Assembly (NCBI GenBank): GCA_023229465.1
Contig: JALNZE010000015.1
Coordinates: 14,930 to 78,929 of the forward strand
Source: Chitinophagaceae bacterium
GTDB lineage: Bacteria > Bacteroidota > Bacteroidia > Chitinophagales > Chitinophagaceae
DNA length: 64,000 nt
Direction: 5' to 3'
Position 1 is the stretch's first letter; every line of letters begins with the position of its first letter. The notes below the pieces were generated by a model. That model saw only the letters and a list, made by a program, of their open reading frames with translations, was not told the DNA's origin and did not search any database. A program made the translations under genes and the position numbers. Positions 27,901-36,402 of this stretch are shown in pieces.

Positions 27901-28393
27901 TGCCACCCGTGGTTACATAACTTAAGGCATTCACCGTTGCATCTGAATTATAGATAACGGTAATATCCTGAATCAGGGTATCCCTGTCGGCGGTTCCGTT
28001 TTGTGAAAACATAAAACGAACTTTTTTGCTGTTATTTCCGGTTGCCAGCGGGCAATTGGTACATTCAAACCAGCCCCTGCTCCAACCCTGTACCACCACA
28101 GAATCACCTGCTGCCAGGTTAACCGTTCCTCCATTGGGAAATACAGCAAAACCACCGCCACCCGTAGTTACCACACCTCCATCGGCATTCAATCCATTAA
28201 ACTCTGTTATGATACCAGAAACGGTGGTGGCACTGATATTTTTAACCTTTACCCGGTGATTACGACTTAAATCAATCTTCATATCAAGCGTAGTATCGCC
28301 CACATAAGTATATTGCAATTTGCCGCGAAACTGGGCAAAGACAAGGGTATTGAAAATAAATAGTAAGCTGAAAAGCAGTAGCGTTGGTTTCAT
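24974..28393 (-). CDS. T9SS type A-sorted protein with beta-propeller and Ig-like repeats
   Basis: A 1139-residue exported protein: signal peptide (LLFSLLFIFNTLVFAQ), a beta-sandwich, then a WD40/quinoprotein-like propeller around residues 270-640 (ISKDGRYFAIG, FSDDGQHLYAGSGD, FSTDSAYIYTG). Next come an Ig-like segment, two nearly identical 80-residue Ig/PKD-like repeats (YQWLKDA...SGSYTVTVTNAGGC) and a cysteine-bearing segment. The C-terminal sorting domain (LYPNPTREDIRI... ending KIIKE) directs outer-membrane export by the type IX system and anchoring or release. Substrate is unknown; repeats of this type usually act as adhesive spacers. Confidence 0.85.
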   Translation of the reverse strand: MKPTLLLFSLLFIFNTLVFAQFRGKLQYTYVGDTTLDMKIDLSRNHRVKVKNISATTVSGIITEFNGLNADGGVVTTGGGGFAVFPNGGTVNLAAGDSVVVQGWSRGWFECTNCPLATGNNSKKVRFMFSQNGTADRDTLIQDITVIYNSDATVNALSYVTTGGSYTIKGAFKLPAYLKDSVQSITFYLQNSNSNNKEWQITPASTTTSAFGDQYYHFNFTAVSRNDWRIQARTVVKSGIKWFIPNTNVPVTGSGTAFLGRIAPFGVGNFAIDSVRTYQTQTGFWRGVFVSSDSSLIIFPGQENWNNASVNKLNSRMYKLKLNSANFGDTAWTYLIGDETWGGAASKDGRYAIYLLNQGGADRTNVSKDWVGIINTITGVKIWGSGGNLPINIYEGLEVAMSKDGRYFAIGTTGNGVVTLFENNHAVNGTATVTQKWQMPCTGQVRKIVFSDDGQHLYAGSGDMFLRKFKISDGTLVWKAYTGGWPFINGLKFSTDSAYIYTGTKSFDITKVNVLTGEVTWSAFTGNLDVYNSSNGRYVMDFSGQLINNSTGTIVGKIQPSSQKAFAYLDDFVISGDRGIDIYHPFGSLHATRSTYMDDGSGEQSQYNWVDSTGTKIVVLARDMVSNGPPKNGIGCWRITPTINRYPTLDSIPNLTVSTGDSVYTILRYADRDAHALTITTSATSASLVVRMGTNDTLWMRPASGHTGTDTVTVNIRESATTERLLVYNKFIVTASCASTAAATATAASTTSFCTGGSVVLNANTGTGLTYQWLKDATAITSATAASYTATASGSYTVTVTNAGGCSTTSSAIVVTVNTLPAATITAATATSICAGSSVVLNANTGTGYTYQWLKDAVNISGATTGSYTATTSGSYTVTITNSNACSATSTATVVTVATIPSAPTVVGVTYCQGVTAPVLAGTASSGNSLLWYTVATGGTGSATAPTPSTATAGTVDYYVSQITATGSCESARSKLTVTVKSSPSTPTIVRDTANNLVSSAIIGNLWYKDGIALSDTTQKYKPTTAANYSVKTTQNGCASSMSANYYYLVTALVNFSNNQYLILYPNPTREDIRIDYKLDGQYQLNIKMYDLGGKLVLKKDKISSGTSVSLKSLSRAMYLVMVSDKNGKLMYTDKIIKE
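25690..26169 (-). repeat. Tandem 240-bp repeat encoding Ig-like domains
   Basis: Two units in the T9SS cargo gene share long identical stretches exactly 240 bp (80 codons) apart; for example the same 26-bp block sits at 25857-25882 and 26097-26122. Recombination between units could change copy number. Confidence 0.7.
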
Positions 28394-28484
28394 GGCTTTC
28401 AGAGATTAATAAGTGAAATGAATATTTAACCGCATCCGCCAGGATTAACTACCCTTGCAGGATGTTTGATACCCAATTATTTTG

Positions 28485-28844
28485 CTAATACTGCCCCGTA
28501 CCCAACATAACCAACGTACAGGCCTCTTTGGTTTCTATCCCATTGGCTTGCGCCAGCTCATTCAGTTCTGCATTCTCAGCGCCCGGATTAAAAATAATTC
28601 TTTTGGGATGTAAAGCGAGTATATAATCGTAATACTCTTTTTGTATCCGGGGATTCAGGTAAAGCGTAACCGTGTCCACCTCCTTTTCCGCGGGGCGCCC
28701 GGTTATGATCTTTGTTTCACCAACCTTTCCTTCCTTATTACCAATGGCTATCACAGGATGGCCATACCTGTTTAGTTTTTCAACAGCCAGGTAACTATAC
28801 CGCGAAGGGTTATCAGAAGCGCCAAGTACCATCGTTTTCTTCAT
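28485..28844 (-). CDS. CoA-binding (YccU-like) Rossmann protein
   Basis: A 119-residue single-domain protein of the CoA_binding_2 family: nucleotide-binding start KKTMVLGASDNPSRYSYLAVEKL, the strand VIAIGNKEGKVGETKI and the ending KRIIFNPGAENAELNELAQANGIETKEACTLVML. This is the CoA-binding domain of succinyl-CoA synthetase alpha in stand-alone form. E. coli YccU and relatives bind CoA but their role is unknown. It sits alone between two differently directed genes. Confidence 0.85.
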   Translation of the reverse strand: MKKTMVLGASDNPSRYSYLAVEKLNRYGHPVIAIGNKEGKVGETKIITGRPAEKEVDTVTLYLNPRIQKEYYDYILALHPKRIIFNPGAENAELNELAQANGIETKEACTLVMLGTGQY

Positions 28845-28867
28845 AGTCTAAATTACAGTAATATTGA

Positions 28868-28893
28868 TAGACGGATTACAGATTAACGGATTA
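28868..28893. repeat. Short GATTA-type repeat in an intergenic gap
   Basis: GATAGACGGATTACAGATTA and a further CGGATTA give three degenerate heptamer-like units. It resembles but is not the CTCCTAA family; 7937-7952 is a weaker relative. Confidence 0.3.
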
Positions 28894-28948
28894 AATTTCC
28901 GGCAAATTCCAATCCGCCAATCATAACCAACCAACTAAACAGGCACTT

Positions 28949-29824
28949 ATGCGTACCTTAACTATTGTACTCCTGCTCATGATTACACAACGGACCGCCT
29001 ATTCGAAACAGCGTATCTTCCTGTACCCCTCTTCTGAAGGCATTATTCATAAGGGTTTTGATACGATTGCTCCTTTTATGGATTATTACCCTTCTAAGAA
29101 TCCATCCCCCCATAAAACAGCAGTGGTGATCTGCCCCGGTGGCGCTTATACGATGCTGGCCTGGGAAAAGGAAGGAATATTACCTGCTAAATTTTTTAAT
29201 AACCACGGAATTGATGCTTTTGTATTGCATTACCGTTTAAATAACCAACAACAGGAGGGCCATCAGTACCCGGCTCAATATAATGATCTAACTACCGCCA
29301 TCCGGATAGTAAGATACAGGGCAGCCGAATGGCATATTGACCCGGAAAAGACGGGTGTGATGGGCTTTTCGGCGGGTGGGCACCTGGCTTCTACTGCTAC
29401 AACCATTTTTCAAAAAGTAAATCCGGAAGCAACCAATCCGCTGGAAAAATTTAGCAGCCGGCCCTCATTCTCCATTCTTATTTATCCGGTAATATCAATG
29501 GATACACTGTTTGGCCACCGTTACAGTAGGGAAATGCTGCTTGGAAGAATACCTTCAGAAGGGTTGGTTAATAATATATCAACCGAAAAAAGAGTGACAG
29601 CCGAAACACCCCCGGTTTTTTTGGTTCATGCGGATGATGATCATGGGGTACCTCCACAAAACAGTATCGCTTTTTATGAGGCGCTGAAGAAAAATAAAGT
29701 GCCCGCCTCTTTATACATTTATGATCATGGCGGACATGGTTTTGGAATGGCCCCCGGTGATGCATTGCTGAATCAATGGCCCTTACAATGTGTGCAATGG
29801 TTACAAAGACAAGGCTTCCAATAA
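28949..29824 (+). CDS. Secreted alpha/beta hydrolase (esterase, BD-FAE/acetyl-esterase like)
   Basis: A 291-residue protein with a signal peptide (MRTLTIVLLLMITQRTAYS). The alpha/beta-hydrolase core shows the oxyanion-hole segment VVICPGGAYTMLAWEKEG near residues 53-70, the nucleophile elbow GVMGFSAGGHLAS near 135-147 (Ser in GFSAGG), the acid in VHADDDHGVPP, and the catalytic His in HGGHGFG near the end. This organisation is that of acetyl-xylan esterase-like enzymes, which deacylate plant polysaccharide side chains. It has no neighbouring glycoside hydrolase, so the substrate is inferred only from the family. Confidence 0.82.
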   Translation: MRTLTIVLLLMITQRTAYSKQRIFLYPSSEGIIHKGFDTIAPFMDYYPSKNPSPHKTAVVICPGGAYTMLAWEKEGILPAKFFNNHGIDAFVLHYRLNNQQQEGHQYPAQYNDLTTAIRIVRYRAAEWHIDPEKTGVMGFSAGGHLASTATTIFQKVNPEATNPLEKFSSRPSFSILIYPVISMDTLFGHRYSREMLLGRIPSEGLVNNISTEKRVTAETPPVFLVHADDDHGVPPQNSIAFYEALKKNKVPASLYIYDHGGHGFGMAPGDALLNQWPLQCVQWLQRQGFQ

Positions 29825-29935
29825 TACCGTACCTTACCCAGTGTAAAATATTCCTTACCTGAAATGATACTATTTACAAAAATATTTTTTTAACTTACAA
29901 GTCTCATCATTAACAAAACACAAACCCATACCATC

Positions 29936-30511
29936 ATGGCAAAAGCAAGCAAAAAGAAAGCCGCTAAAAAAACAGCCAAAAAAGCGACTCCTAAAAAAAT
30001 TGTAAAAAAACCGGCTAAAAAAGTAGCTGCTAAAAAAGTAGCGAAGAAAAAACCAGTAGCAAAAAAAGCGGCTGCTAAAAAAGTAGTTAAAAAAGCGGCT
30101 GCTAAGAAAAAAGTGGCCCCTAAAAAAGCAGTAAAACCCGCGGCAAAAAAGACCGTCAAAAAAGTAGCTCCTAAGAAAAAAAACGCCGTAAAAAAAGTAG
30201 TTAAAAAAGCAGTGGCCAAAAAACCAGTAGCTAAGAAAAAACCTGTAGCCAAAAAAGTTACTCCCAAAAAGCCAGTTAAGAAGGCAGCGCCCAAGAAAAA
30301 AGTGGCCCCCCAAAAAGCAGTAAAACCTGCTGCAAAAAAAATAGTAAAAAAGGCGGCTCCCAGGAAGAAAGTGGCCCCTAAGAAAGTGGTAAAACCCGCG
30401 GCAGTTAAGGCTCCGGCCCCCGTTGTTGCAGAAGCGCCGGTAGTTGACACTACGCCAACGCCTGCACCAGACGGTACACTGTTTGGCGGTGGAGATGCTT
30501 CAGCCAGCTAA
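29936..30511 (+). CDS. Lysine/alanine-rich histone H1-like DNA-binding protein
   Basis: A 191-residue, extremely basic protein built from AAKKxxKK and PKKxVKK repeats (for example VKKAAAKKKVAPKKAVKP), ending in an Ala/Pro/Val-rich acidic tail (PDGTLFGGGDASAS). It resembles eukaryotic H1 C-terminal tails and bacterial H1-like proteins (chlamydial Hc1/Hc2, Bordetella BpH1), which bind nucleic acids nonspecifically and compact the chromosome. No globular domain is seen. The coding strand is almost entirely purine, so the complementary strand carries long spurious open frames. A strong terminator follows the stop. Repeat number probably varies between strains. Confidence 0.75.
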   Translation: MAKASKKKAAKKTAKKATPKKIVKKPAKKVAAKKVAKKKPVAKKAAAKKVVKKAAAKKKVAPKKAVKPAAKKTVKKVAPKKKNAVKKVVKKAVAKKPVAKKKPVAKKVTPKKPVKKAAPKKKVAPQKAVKPAAKKIVKKAAPRKKVAPKKVVKPAAVKAPAPVVAEAPVVDTTPTPAPDGTLFGGGDASAS

Positions 30512-30535
30512 TACCTGTTTTGCCGGTTCACTTAT

Positions 30536-30580
30536 ATCCTGTTATTGTTTTTGTTCAAAAAATGATAACAGGATTTTTTT
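30536..30580 (+). terminator. Rho-independent terminator of the H1-like gene
   Basis: ATCCTGTTAT, a 19-nt loop, ATAACAGGAT then T7: a perfect 10-bp stem with a U-tract, 25 nt after the stop. Confidence 0.85.
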
Positions 30581-30704
30581 ATGAGACAATAAAATAAAGA
30601 GTATACACAGTTACATTTTCGTGATAATTATCAAGTATATTTAAAATATTTTTATCCCGAAAACCAGTAAAAATATTTTTTCTCGGTTTATCAAAATTCT
30701 TCCT

Positions 30705-33119
30705 ATGCGTAAATTTTTCTTCGGCCTATTTTGTTTATTTGTTCTTTTCGCCAATGGCCAAACCAATTCCAAAATTGCAGACAAAACAAAAAACATGAAA
30801 CGCTATGATGGGTATTTCACTTTTTGGTGGGATGCGGTAAATGGTAAGATCTGGTTACAGGTAGACAAATTCGACAAGGAATTTCTATATATAAACTCCC
30901 TGCCCGCCGGCCTGGGATCGAATGATATTGGCCTTGACAGGGGCCTGATAGGCGGTTCGCGCATTGTTGCTTTTAATAAAGTGGGGAAAAAATTGTTGCT
31001 GGTGCAGCCCAATTACAGCTACCGTGCATCCTCAACCGATAAAAATGAACAACGTGCCGTAAGGGAATCCTTTGCCCAGTCTACCATTGGTAGTTTTGTG
31101 ATTGATGAAGAGGAGAGCGATAAAGTATTGGTTGATGCCACTCCTTTTTTTGTAAGAGATGCACAGCAGGTAGCCGACAAAATTAAAACCATGCGCCAGG
31201 GTAGTTACACATTCAGTGAGCCTCGCTCTGCCATATACCTGGCCAATACCAAAAATTTTCCATTGAACAGTGAGTTTGAGGCCACCATCAGTTTTACCGG
31301 TGGCAGCGATGCAGGCAGGTTTGTTACCACCGTTACCCCATCCCCCGAATCTATTACGGTACGTATGCACCATTCCTTTGTGCAATTACCCGACAACAAA
31401 TACATACCCCGCCCTTACGATATCAGAACCGGTTATTTTGGCATTTCCTATTTCGACTATAGCAGCCCCTTCTCCGATCCCATACAAAAAATGTTCATCG
31501 CCCGCCATCGGCTGGAAAAGAAAGATCCTTATGCCGCCAGTAGTGAGCCGGTAAAACCCATTGTCTATTACCTGGATAATGGAACACCCGAACCTATCCG
31601 CTCTGCATTACTGGATGGCGCCCGCTGGTGGAACCAGGCTTATGAAGCAGCCGGTTTCCGAAATGCTTTCATCGTTGCAATATTGCCCGATACCGCCGAT
31701 GCCATGGACATCCGTTACAATATGATTAATTGGGTGCACCGTTCCACCCGCGGATGGAGTTATGGCGCCACTATTACTGATCCCCGAACGGGAGAGATCA
31801 TCAAAGGACAGGTAACTTTAGGTTCTTTACGTGTTCGCCAGGATTATTTAATTTTTACCGGTCTGCTGTCTCCTTATGAAGCTGGTAAGCCTGTTCCCGA
31901 AACCATGGAGAACGCTGCCCTTCAGCGTTTACGCCAATTGGCGGCACATGAAGTGGGGCATACACTCGGACTGCAACACAACTATGCATCCAGTTTCAAT
32001 AACCGTGCCTCTGTTATGGATTATCCGCATCCGAATGTGTTTGTGAACAGTAAGGGTGAGGTAGATTTTACACAGGTATTCACCAATGAAATAGGTGATT
32101 GGGATAAGCGGGCCATCAGGTATGGTTATGCCAGTTTTGCACCAGGTACCGATGAAACTGCTGCTTTGAAGAACATCCTGGACGAGAATACCAAACAGGG
32201 TTTCCTGTTTATTGCCGATGCTGATGCACGCGCCGCCAGTGGTTTTCATCCAAAAGCGCATTTATGGGATAATGGAAATGACGCGATTGATGAACTGAAG
32301 AACGTTATCCAGGTTAGACAAAAAGCCATAGACCAATTTTCTGAAAAAGCCATTCGTTTACATACCCCTATGGCAAGTTTGGAAGAGGTATTGGTACCCG
32401 TATATAATTATCACCGTTACCAATATGAAGCCACCTGTAAACTCATCGGAGGCATGAATTACAGTTACAGTATTCGTGGTGATCAGCAGGATAAACCACA
32501 GATATTAACGAAGGCCACTCAGGAAAAAGCATTGCAGGCTGCACTGGATTGTTTATCGCCCGAGATGCTTACCATGCCAGATAAGATAATGCAACTGATA
32601 CCACCCCGCCCGCCTATGTATTATGGCGTGGGTGAATTATTTGCCAAAAGAACTGGAATGAGTTTTGATCCGGTTGCGGCTGCGGAAGCCTTAACAGATT
32701 TTGAATTATCCTTTCTCTTTAATCCGGAAAGAGCCAACCGCCTGGTACAGTTTAAAGCACAGGCAAATACCATTGGATGGGACGATGTGCTGGATGCCAT
32801 CATTACCAAAACATGGAAAGCGCCTATGCAAAAGGGCCTGAAGGGAGAAGTGCAACTGCAGACACAACAAATGGTATTGACCTGGATGCTGGGATTAAGT
32901 CAGAGTGACCAGGCCAACTACCTTGTAAAATCTATCTGTTTCGACAGGCTGCAAACTTTAAAACAATATGCAGCGCAAATGCAAAAGAGTAACGTTCCTT
33001 TAAAAGCGCATTTTAGTTATGCCATGGAACGCATTAGCAAACCGAAAGACATCAGCTTACCGCAACACAAAGAAATTGCACCGGGCGCGCCGATAGGCTG
33101 TGATTTTGATGAGAACTGA
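30705..33119 (+). CDS. Secreted zinc-dependent metalloprotease (metzincin-like, DUF5117 type)
   Basis: An 804-residue protein with a signal peptide (MRKFFFGLFCLFVLFANGQ). The catalytic site is a full metzincin motif HEVGHTLGLQH, with His415, Glu416, His419 and His425 as zinc ligands and base, followed by a Met-turn in SVMDYP. The N-terminal third (DGYFTFWWDAVNGKIWLQVDKFDKEFLYI) matches the DUF5117/DUF5118 region of large Bacteroidota metalloproteases, and the C-terminal third is helical. It is probably periplasmic or secreted. No sorting tail is seen. It converges on pdhC with 21 nt between stops. Confidence 0.85.
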   Translation: MRKFFFGLFCLFVLFANGQTNSKIADKTKNMKRYDGYFTFWWDAVNGKIWLQVDKFDKEFLYINSLPAGLGSNDIGLDRGLIGGSRIVAFNKVGKKLLLVQPNYSYRASSTDKNEQRAVRESFAQSTIGSFVIDEEESDKVLVDATPFFVRDAQQVADKIKTMRQGSYTFSEPRSAIYLANTKNFPLNSEFEATISFTGGSDAGRFVTTVTPSPESITVRMHHSFVQLPDNKYIPRPYDIRTGYFGISYFDYSSPFSDPIQKMFIARHRLEKKDPYAASSEPVKPIVYYLDNGTPEPIRSALLDGARWWNQAYEAAGFRNAFIVAILPDTADAMDIRYNMINWVHRSTRGWSYGATITDPRTGEIIKGQVTLGSLRVRQDYLIFTGLLSPYEAGKPVPETMENAALQRLRQLAAHEVGHTLGLQHNYASSFNNRASVMDYPHPNVFVNSKGEVDFTQVFTNEIGDWDKRAIRYGYASFAPGTDETAALKNILDENTKQGFLFIADADARAASGFHPKAHLWDNGNDAIDELKNVIQVRQKAIDQFSEKAIRLHTPMASLEEVLVPVYNYHRYQYEATCKLIGGMNYSYSIRGDQQDKPQILTKATQEKALQAALDCLSPEMLTMPDKIMQLIPPRPPMYYGVGELFAKRTGMSFDPVAAAEALTDFELSFLFNPERANRLVQFKAQANTIGWDDVLDAIITKTWKAPMQKGLKGEVQLQTQQMVLTWMLGLSQSDQANYLVKSICFDRLQTLKQYAAQMQKSNVPLKAHFSYAMERISKPKDISLPQHKEIAPGAPIGCDFDEN

Positions 33120-33140
33120 TGATTAGGGCCAATGATTTGA

Positions 33141-34736
33141 TTATACCAACATACGCAAAGGCTCTTCCAGTAAGCCTTTCAGCGTTTGCAAGAAAGCAGA
33201 ACCTGTTGCGCCATCTACTACCCGGTGGTCGCAACTCATGGTCAGCTTCATCACATTACCCGGTACTACCTGGCCGTTTTTTACAACAGGTACCTGTGCA
33301 ATACCGCCTACTGCCAGGATACAGGCATCGGGTGGATTGATAATAGCGGTGAATTCATCTATACCAAACATGCCGAGATTGGAAATAGTGAAAGTACTTC
33401 CTTCCCAATCGGCTGGTTGTAATTTTTTATCTTTTGCTTTTTGCGCGAAGTCTTTTACTTCGGCGCCAATCTGGCTCAATGATTTCCCATCAGCGAAACG
33501 AACCACCGGTACCAATAACCCATCTTCTACCGCAACCGCCACACCAATATTAATATGGTGATTGTAGCGGATCTTATCACCCAGCCAGCTACTGTTTACT
33601 TTGGGATGTTGGCGTAAGGCCAGTGCCGTTGCTTTCAATACCAAATCATTAAAACTGATTTTAACGGGTGCTGATTCATTCATCTTTACACGGGCAGCTA
33701 CAGCAGCATCCATATTGATACGCATAGTAAGGTAGAAATGCGGAGCCGTAAATAAACTTTCACTTAAACGGCGGGCAATTACTTTACGCATCTGGGATAC
33801 CGGTACTTCTTCGAAACTTTCCTTTCCTCCAGATGCTGATGAGTCTGGAGTTTGGAGTTGGGAGCCTGGGGTGGTTATTGGATTTGACGAAGGTGTATAT
33901 CCGTCAATATCTGTTTTGGTTATTCTGCCATTATCGCCTGTGCCTTTTACATAGCGAAGATCAATCCCCTTTTCAGTTGCCAGCTTTTTGGCGAGTGGCG
34001 AAGCGAATATCCTGCCTTCATTTACAATCGCAACAGCAGGGGGGTTGGGAGCCTGGAGTTGGGAGCCTGGAGTTGGGGCTGTGTTAACAGGGGTATGTTC
34101 TACTGATGCTTTAACGGCTGCAACTATCGCATTCACATCCAGTCCTTTTTTTCCGATGATGCATAGCAACTCATTTACTGCTATTTTTTCTCCCGCTTTT
34201 GCTCCCTGGTATAATAAAATTCCATCCTTGTAACTTTCCAGTTCCATGGTAGCTTTATCGGTTTCAATATCTGCCAGCACTTCTCCTTTTTTAACCGTAT
34301 CTCCAATATTTTTCTGCCAGCCGGCTATTACGCCTTCTGTCATGGTATCACTCAATCTTGGCATCAAAACCACTTCTTCCATAGACGCAATATCAATAGA
34401 TGATTTTTCTACTTTTTCACTTTTCACTCCTCCCTTTTCACTCCTAACGGCTACCTTCCCTCCTGCATGTTGTGCAACCAATGACGACACGTCTTCACCG
34501 GCCTTACCAAAAATAGCCAGCAGGTCATTCACCTGCAGTTTTCCTCCGGCAGGGGTTCCGGTATATAACAATGTACCATCCTGGTAACTTTCCAGTTCCA
34601 TGGTAGCTTTATCTGTTTCTATCTCAGCTAATAAGTCGCCTTTCTTTACTGAATCGCCTACCTTTTTATGCCAGGCAGCAATCACACCTTCCGTCATGGT
34701 GTCGCTAAGTCGGGGCATTAAAATCACTTCAGCCAT
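33141..34736 (-). CDS. pdhC: Pyruvate dehydrogenase E2, dihydrolipoamide acetyltransferase
   Basis: The acetyl-transferring core of pyruvate dehydrogenase, 531 residues. Order: two lipoyl domains (lipoyl lysines K43 and K160, both in ETDKAT), an E3/E1-binding domain near residues 241-278 (RIFASPLAKKLATEKGI), and a catalytic acyltransferase domain from about 308, with DHRVVDG and the active histidine near 504. All three interdomain linkers (about residues 91-117, 208-238 and 279-305) contain protein translations of a heptanucleotide repeat family, as VRSEKGGVKSEK and PTPGSQLQAPN and TPGSQLQTPDS. The genes for E1 and E3 are not in the window. Confidence 0.93.
   Translation of the reverse strand: MAEVILMPRLSDTMTEGVIAAWHKKVGDSVKKGDLLAEIETDKATMELESYQDGTLLYTGTPAGGKLQVNDLLAIFGKAGEDVSSLVAQHAGGKVAVRSEKGGVKSEKVEKSSIDIASMEEVVLMPRLSDTMTEGVIAGWQKNIGDTVKKGEVLADIETDKATMELESYKDGILLYQGAKAGEKIAVNELLCIIGKKGLDVNAIVAAVKASVEHTPVNTAPTPGSQLQAPNPPAVAIVNEGRIFASPLAKKLATEKGIDLRYVKGTGDNGRITKTDIDGYTPSSNPITTPGSQLQTPDSSASGGKESFEEVPVSQMRKVIARRLSESLFTAPHFYLTMRINMDAAVAARVKMNESAPVKISFNDLVLKATALALRQHPKVNSSWLGDKIRYNHHINIGVAVAVEDGLLVPVVRFADGKSLSQIGAEVKDFAQKAKDKKLQPADWEGSTFTISNLGMFGIDEFTAIINPPDACILAVGGIAQVPVVKNGQVVPGNVMKLTMSCDHRVVDGATGSAFLQTLKGLLEEPLRMLV
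33841..33874. repeat. Heptanucleotide repeat in pdhC linker 3
   Basis: GAGTCTGGAGTTTGGAGTTG and GGAGCCTGGG on the plus strand: degenerate GGAGTTN-type heptamers, in frame, coding for SQLQTPDS on the minus strand. Confidence 0.6.
34041..34078. repeat. Heptanucleotide repeat in pdhC linker 2
   Basis: GGTTGGGAGCCTGGAGTTGG and GAGCCTGGAGTTGG tandem units on the plus strand; minus-strand translation gives TPGSQLQAPN. Confidence 0.65.
34407..34450. repeat. Heptanucleotide repeat in pdhC linker 1
   Basis: ACTTTTTCACTTTTCACTCC and CTTTTCACTCCTAA: the same two unit types as the intergenic copy at 9.7 kb, here translated as VRSEKGGVKSEKVEKS. Confidence 0.65.
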
Positions 34737-34829
34737 AGTTCGATTGCTCTTTTAAATGAGCCGTGAAATTACATTAAAAATGAGAACCACCATAACCCCT
34801 GCTAAAAAAGGATGGGGTGTAAACAATCA

Positions 34830-36284
34830 CTATTGTCCCTGTGCCAGGCTATACGCCTTTTTATCGCCCCATTTATTCAACAGTTCGGTAGAACATATTT
34901 TAAAATCCTGTGACAGGCTTTTATACAGCTCCAGAATATCTACCTGTGTTACCGGTATACTCCCCAGGCTTTCAAAACGGGCGCAATATTGGTTAACCAG
35001 GTTGGTAAAAGAAGAACCCTTGGGCCAAACCTGTGTACCCCGGTTGCTGATGGTAACCAATTTGAAGATATCCGCTGAATGAAGCAGGCATTTTTCAGCA
35101 ATGGCAGCCGGTTGCAGGTTACTTTCTATAAAGAGATCCACCCCAACCAGGGATACCAGGCTTAGCTCCTCACTTTCGAGCATGGGGTTTTTTTCTAATT
35201 TAAATTGAGTAGGGGTAGGTTCCTGGTCCGCGATAAATGGTTTGGGATTATGTGCCGGAATTTTTCCAAAATTGGCGATAATCGCTTCAGTAAACCCTGT
35301 GGTGCTTAAAGAGGGAATACTCTTATCGCCAAAATCACCTGTATGCACACCACTTTCAAGGGTAAATAATAATGCATTCTCAATAATAGTGGCTACTTCC
35401 ATTAAACCGAGGTGACGAAGCATACCAAGTCCACTCAGTAACAGCGAGGTAGGATTGGCTATATTTTTACCGGCGATATCCGGCGCTGTTCCGTGTACCG
35501 CTTCAAAAATAGAGATATGATCTCCGATATTGGCCGAAGGCGCAAAACCCAGGCCACCAACCAGTCCGGCGCAAAGATCACTCACGATATCTCCCTGCAG
35601 GTTAGTAAGTACCACCACATCAAATAAATCTGGACGGCTAACCAGTTTCATACAAAGATCATCCACGATCACATCATCAGCATTCAGTTCCGGATAGTCT
35701 TTGGCCACTTCATAAAACACATCGAGGAACAAGCCATCGGTTAATTTCATGATATTGGCTTTGTGACCGCAGGTGATGCGGGTGGCCCCTTTCTTTTTAG
35801 CCATTTCAAAAGCATACTTGATAACCTGCAAACTACCCGGTCGGGTAATGAAGCGGCGGCTGAGGGCCACATCATGCGTAAGCATGTGTTCAACACCACC
35901 ATAGGTGTCTTCAATATTTTCACGAACAATGGTAATATCAATGGGAATTCCTGCCTTACTAAAAACCGTATCCACCCCATGTAATGTCTGGAAAGTTCTT
36001 TTATTGGCGTAGGTGTTCCATGTTTTACGGGCAGTTACGTTTACACTTTTTACGCCTTTGCCTTTAGGTGTTTCCATCGGACCTTTGAAGAGAATACCAT
36101 AAGCTTCAATCGTATGCTGTGCCTCAGGCGTCATTCCGTTGCTATACCCTTTATCAAACACCCATTTACCCATATCAACAAAAACAAATTCGAGGGGTAC
36201 TTTGGCGGCTTTAAAAACCGATAAAACAGCCTTCATAATCTCCGGGCCGATACCATCCCCGTTTGCAACAGCAATTTTTGTCAT
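34830..36284 (-). CDS. NADP-dependent isocitrate dehydrogenase (long type)
   Basis: Oxidatively decarboxylates isocitrate to 2-oxoglutarate in the TCA cycle. The 484-residue protein has the beta-decarboxylating dehydrogenase core: GDGIGPEI near residues 9-16, substrate loop NVTARKTWNTYANKRTFQTL, IVRENIEDTYGGVEHML, metal-binding DDLCMKLVSRPDLFDVVVLTNLQGDIVSDLCAG and the cofactor loop FEAVHGTAPDIAGKNIANP. A C-terminal extension of about 120 residues beyond the catalytic core, with the Ile/Leu-rich segment LVGVDLFIES, places it with the Thermus/Rickettsia-type enzymes rather than E. coli Icd. Lysine and tyrosine in the cofactor loop were not checked for NADP preference. Confidence 0.88.
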   Translation of the reverse strand: MTKIAVANGDGIGPEIMKAVLSVFKAAKVPLEFVFVDMGKWVFDKGYSNGMTPEAQHTIEAYGILFKGPMETPKGKGVKSVNVTARKTWNTYANKRTFQTLHGVDTVFSKAGIPIDITIVRENIEDTYGGVEHMLTHDVALSRRFITRPGSLQVIKYAFEMAKKKGATRITCGHKANIMKLTDGLFLDVFYEVAKDYPELNADDVIVDDLCMKLVSRPDLFDVVVLTNLQGDIVSDLCAGLVGGLGFAPSANIGDHISIFEAVHGTAPDIAGKNIANPTSLLLSGLGMLRHLGLMEVATIIENALLFTLESGVHTGDFGDKSIPSLSTTGFTEAIIANFGKIPAHNPKPFIADQEPTPTQFKLEKNPMLESEELSLVSLVGVDLFIESNLQPAAIAEKCLLHSADIFKLVTISNRGTQVWPKGSSFTNLVNQYCARFESLGSIPVTQVDILELYKSLSQDFKICSTELLNKWGDKKAYSLAQGQ

Positions 36285-36304
36285 ATCCTATTTATTAATT
36301 GCTG

Positions 36305-36312
36305 CAAAATTA
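36305..36312 (-). promoter_or_regulatory. Putative -7 element of isocitrate dehydrogenase
   Basis: TAATTTTG on the minus strand, a perfect TAnnTTTG, 20 nt before the ATG; no consensus -33 at 19 nt. Confidence 0.35.
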
Positions 36313-36373
36313 AGCGCAAACGCAACACAACACTGTTAAAACAGATGGATAATTCTGATGATTGGCTCCTAAG

Positions 36374-36402
36374 TAGGGGATATCTACTATTCCCTATTTT
36401 TT
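36374..36402 (+). terminator. Terminator-like hairpin upstream of apaG
   Basis: TAGGGGA, a 9-nt loop, TTCCCTA then T6 on the plus strand (one G-U pair). It lies between divergent isocitrate dehydrogenase and apaG, so it could block antisense reads or act as an attenuator. Confidence 0.4.

Noticed and set aside
29870..30450. Long minus-strand open frames rich in Phe/Leu/Ala opposite the H1-like gene
   Set aside because: They mirror the AAG/AAA/GCN codons of the lysine-rich gene; composition alone keeps them open.
33141..34740. Several plus-strand frames opposite pdhC
   Set aside because: Antisense shadows of a gene with complete lipoyl and catalytic domains.
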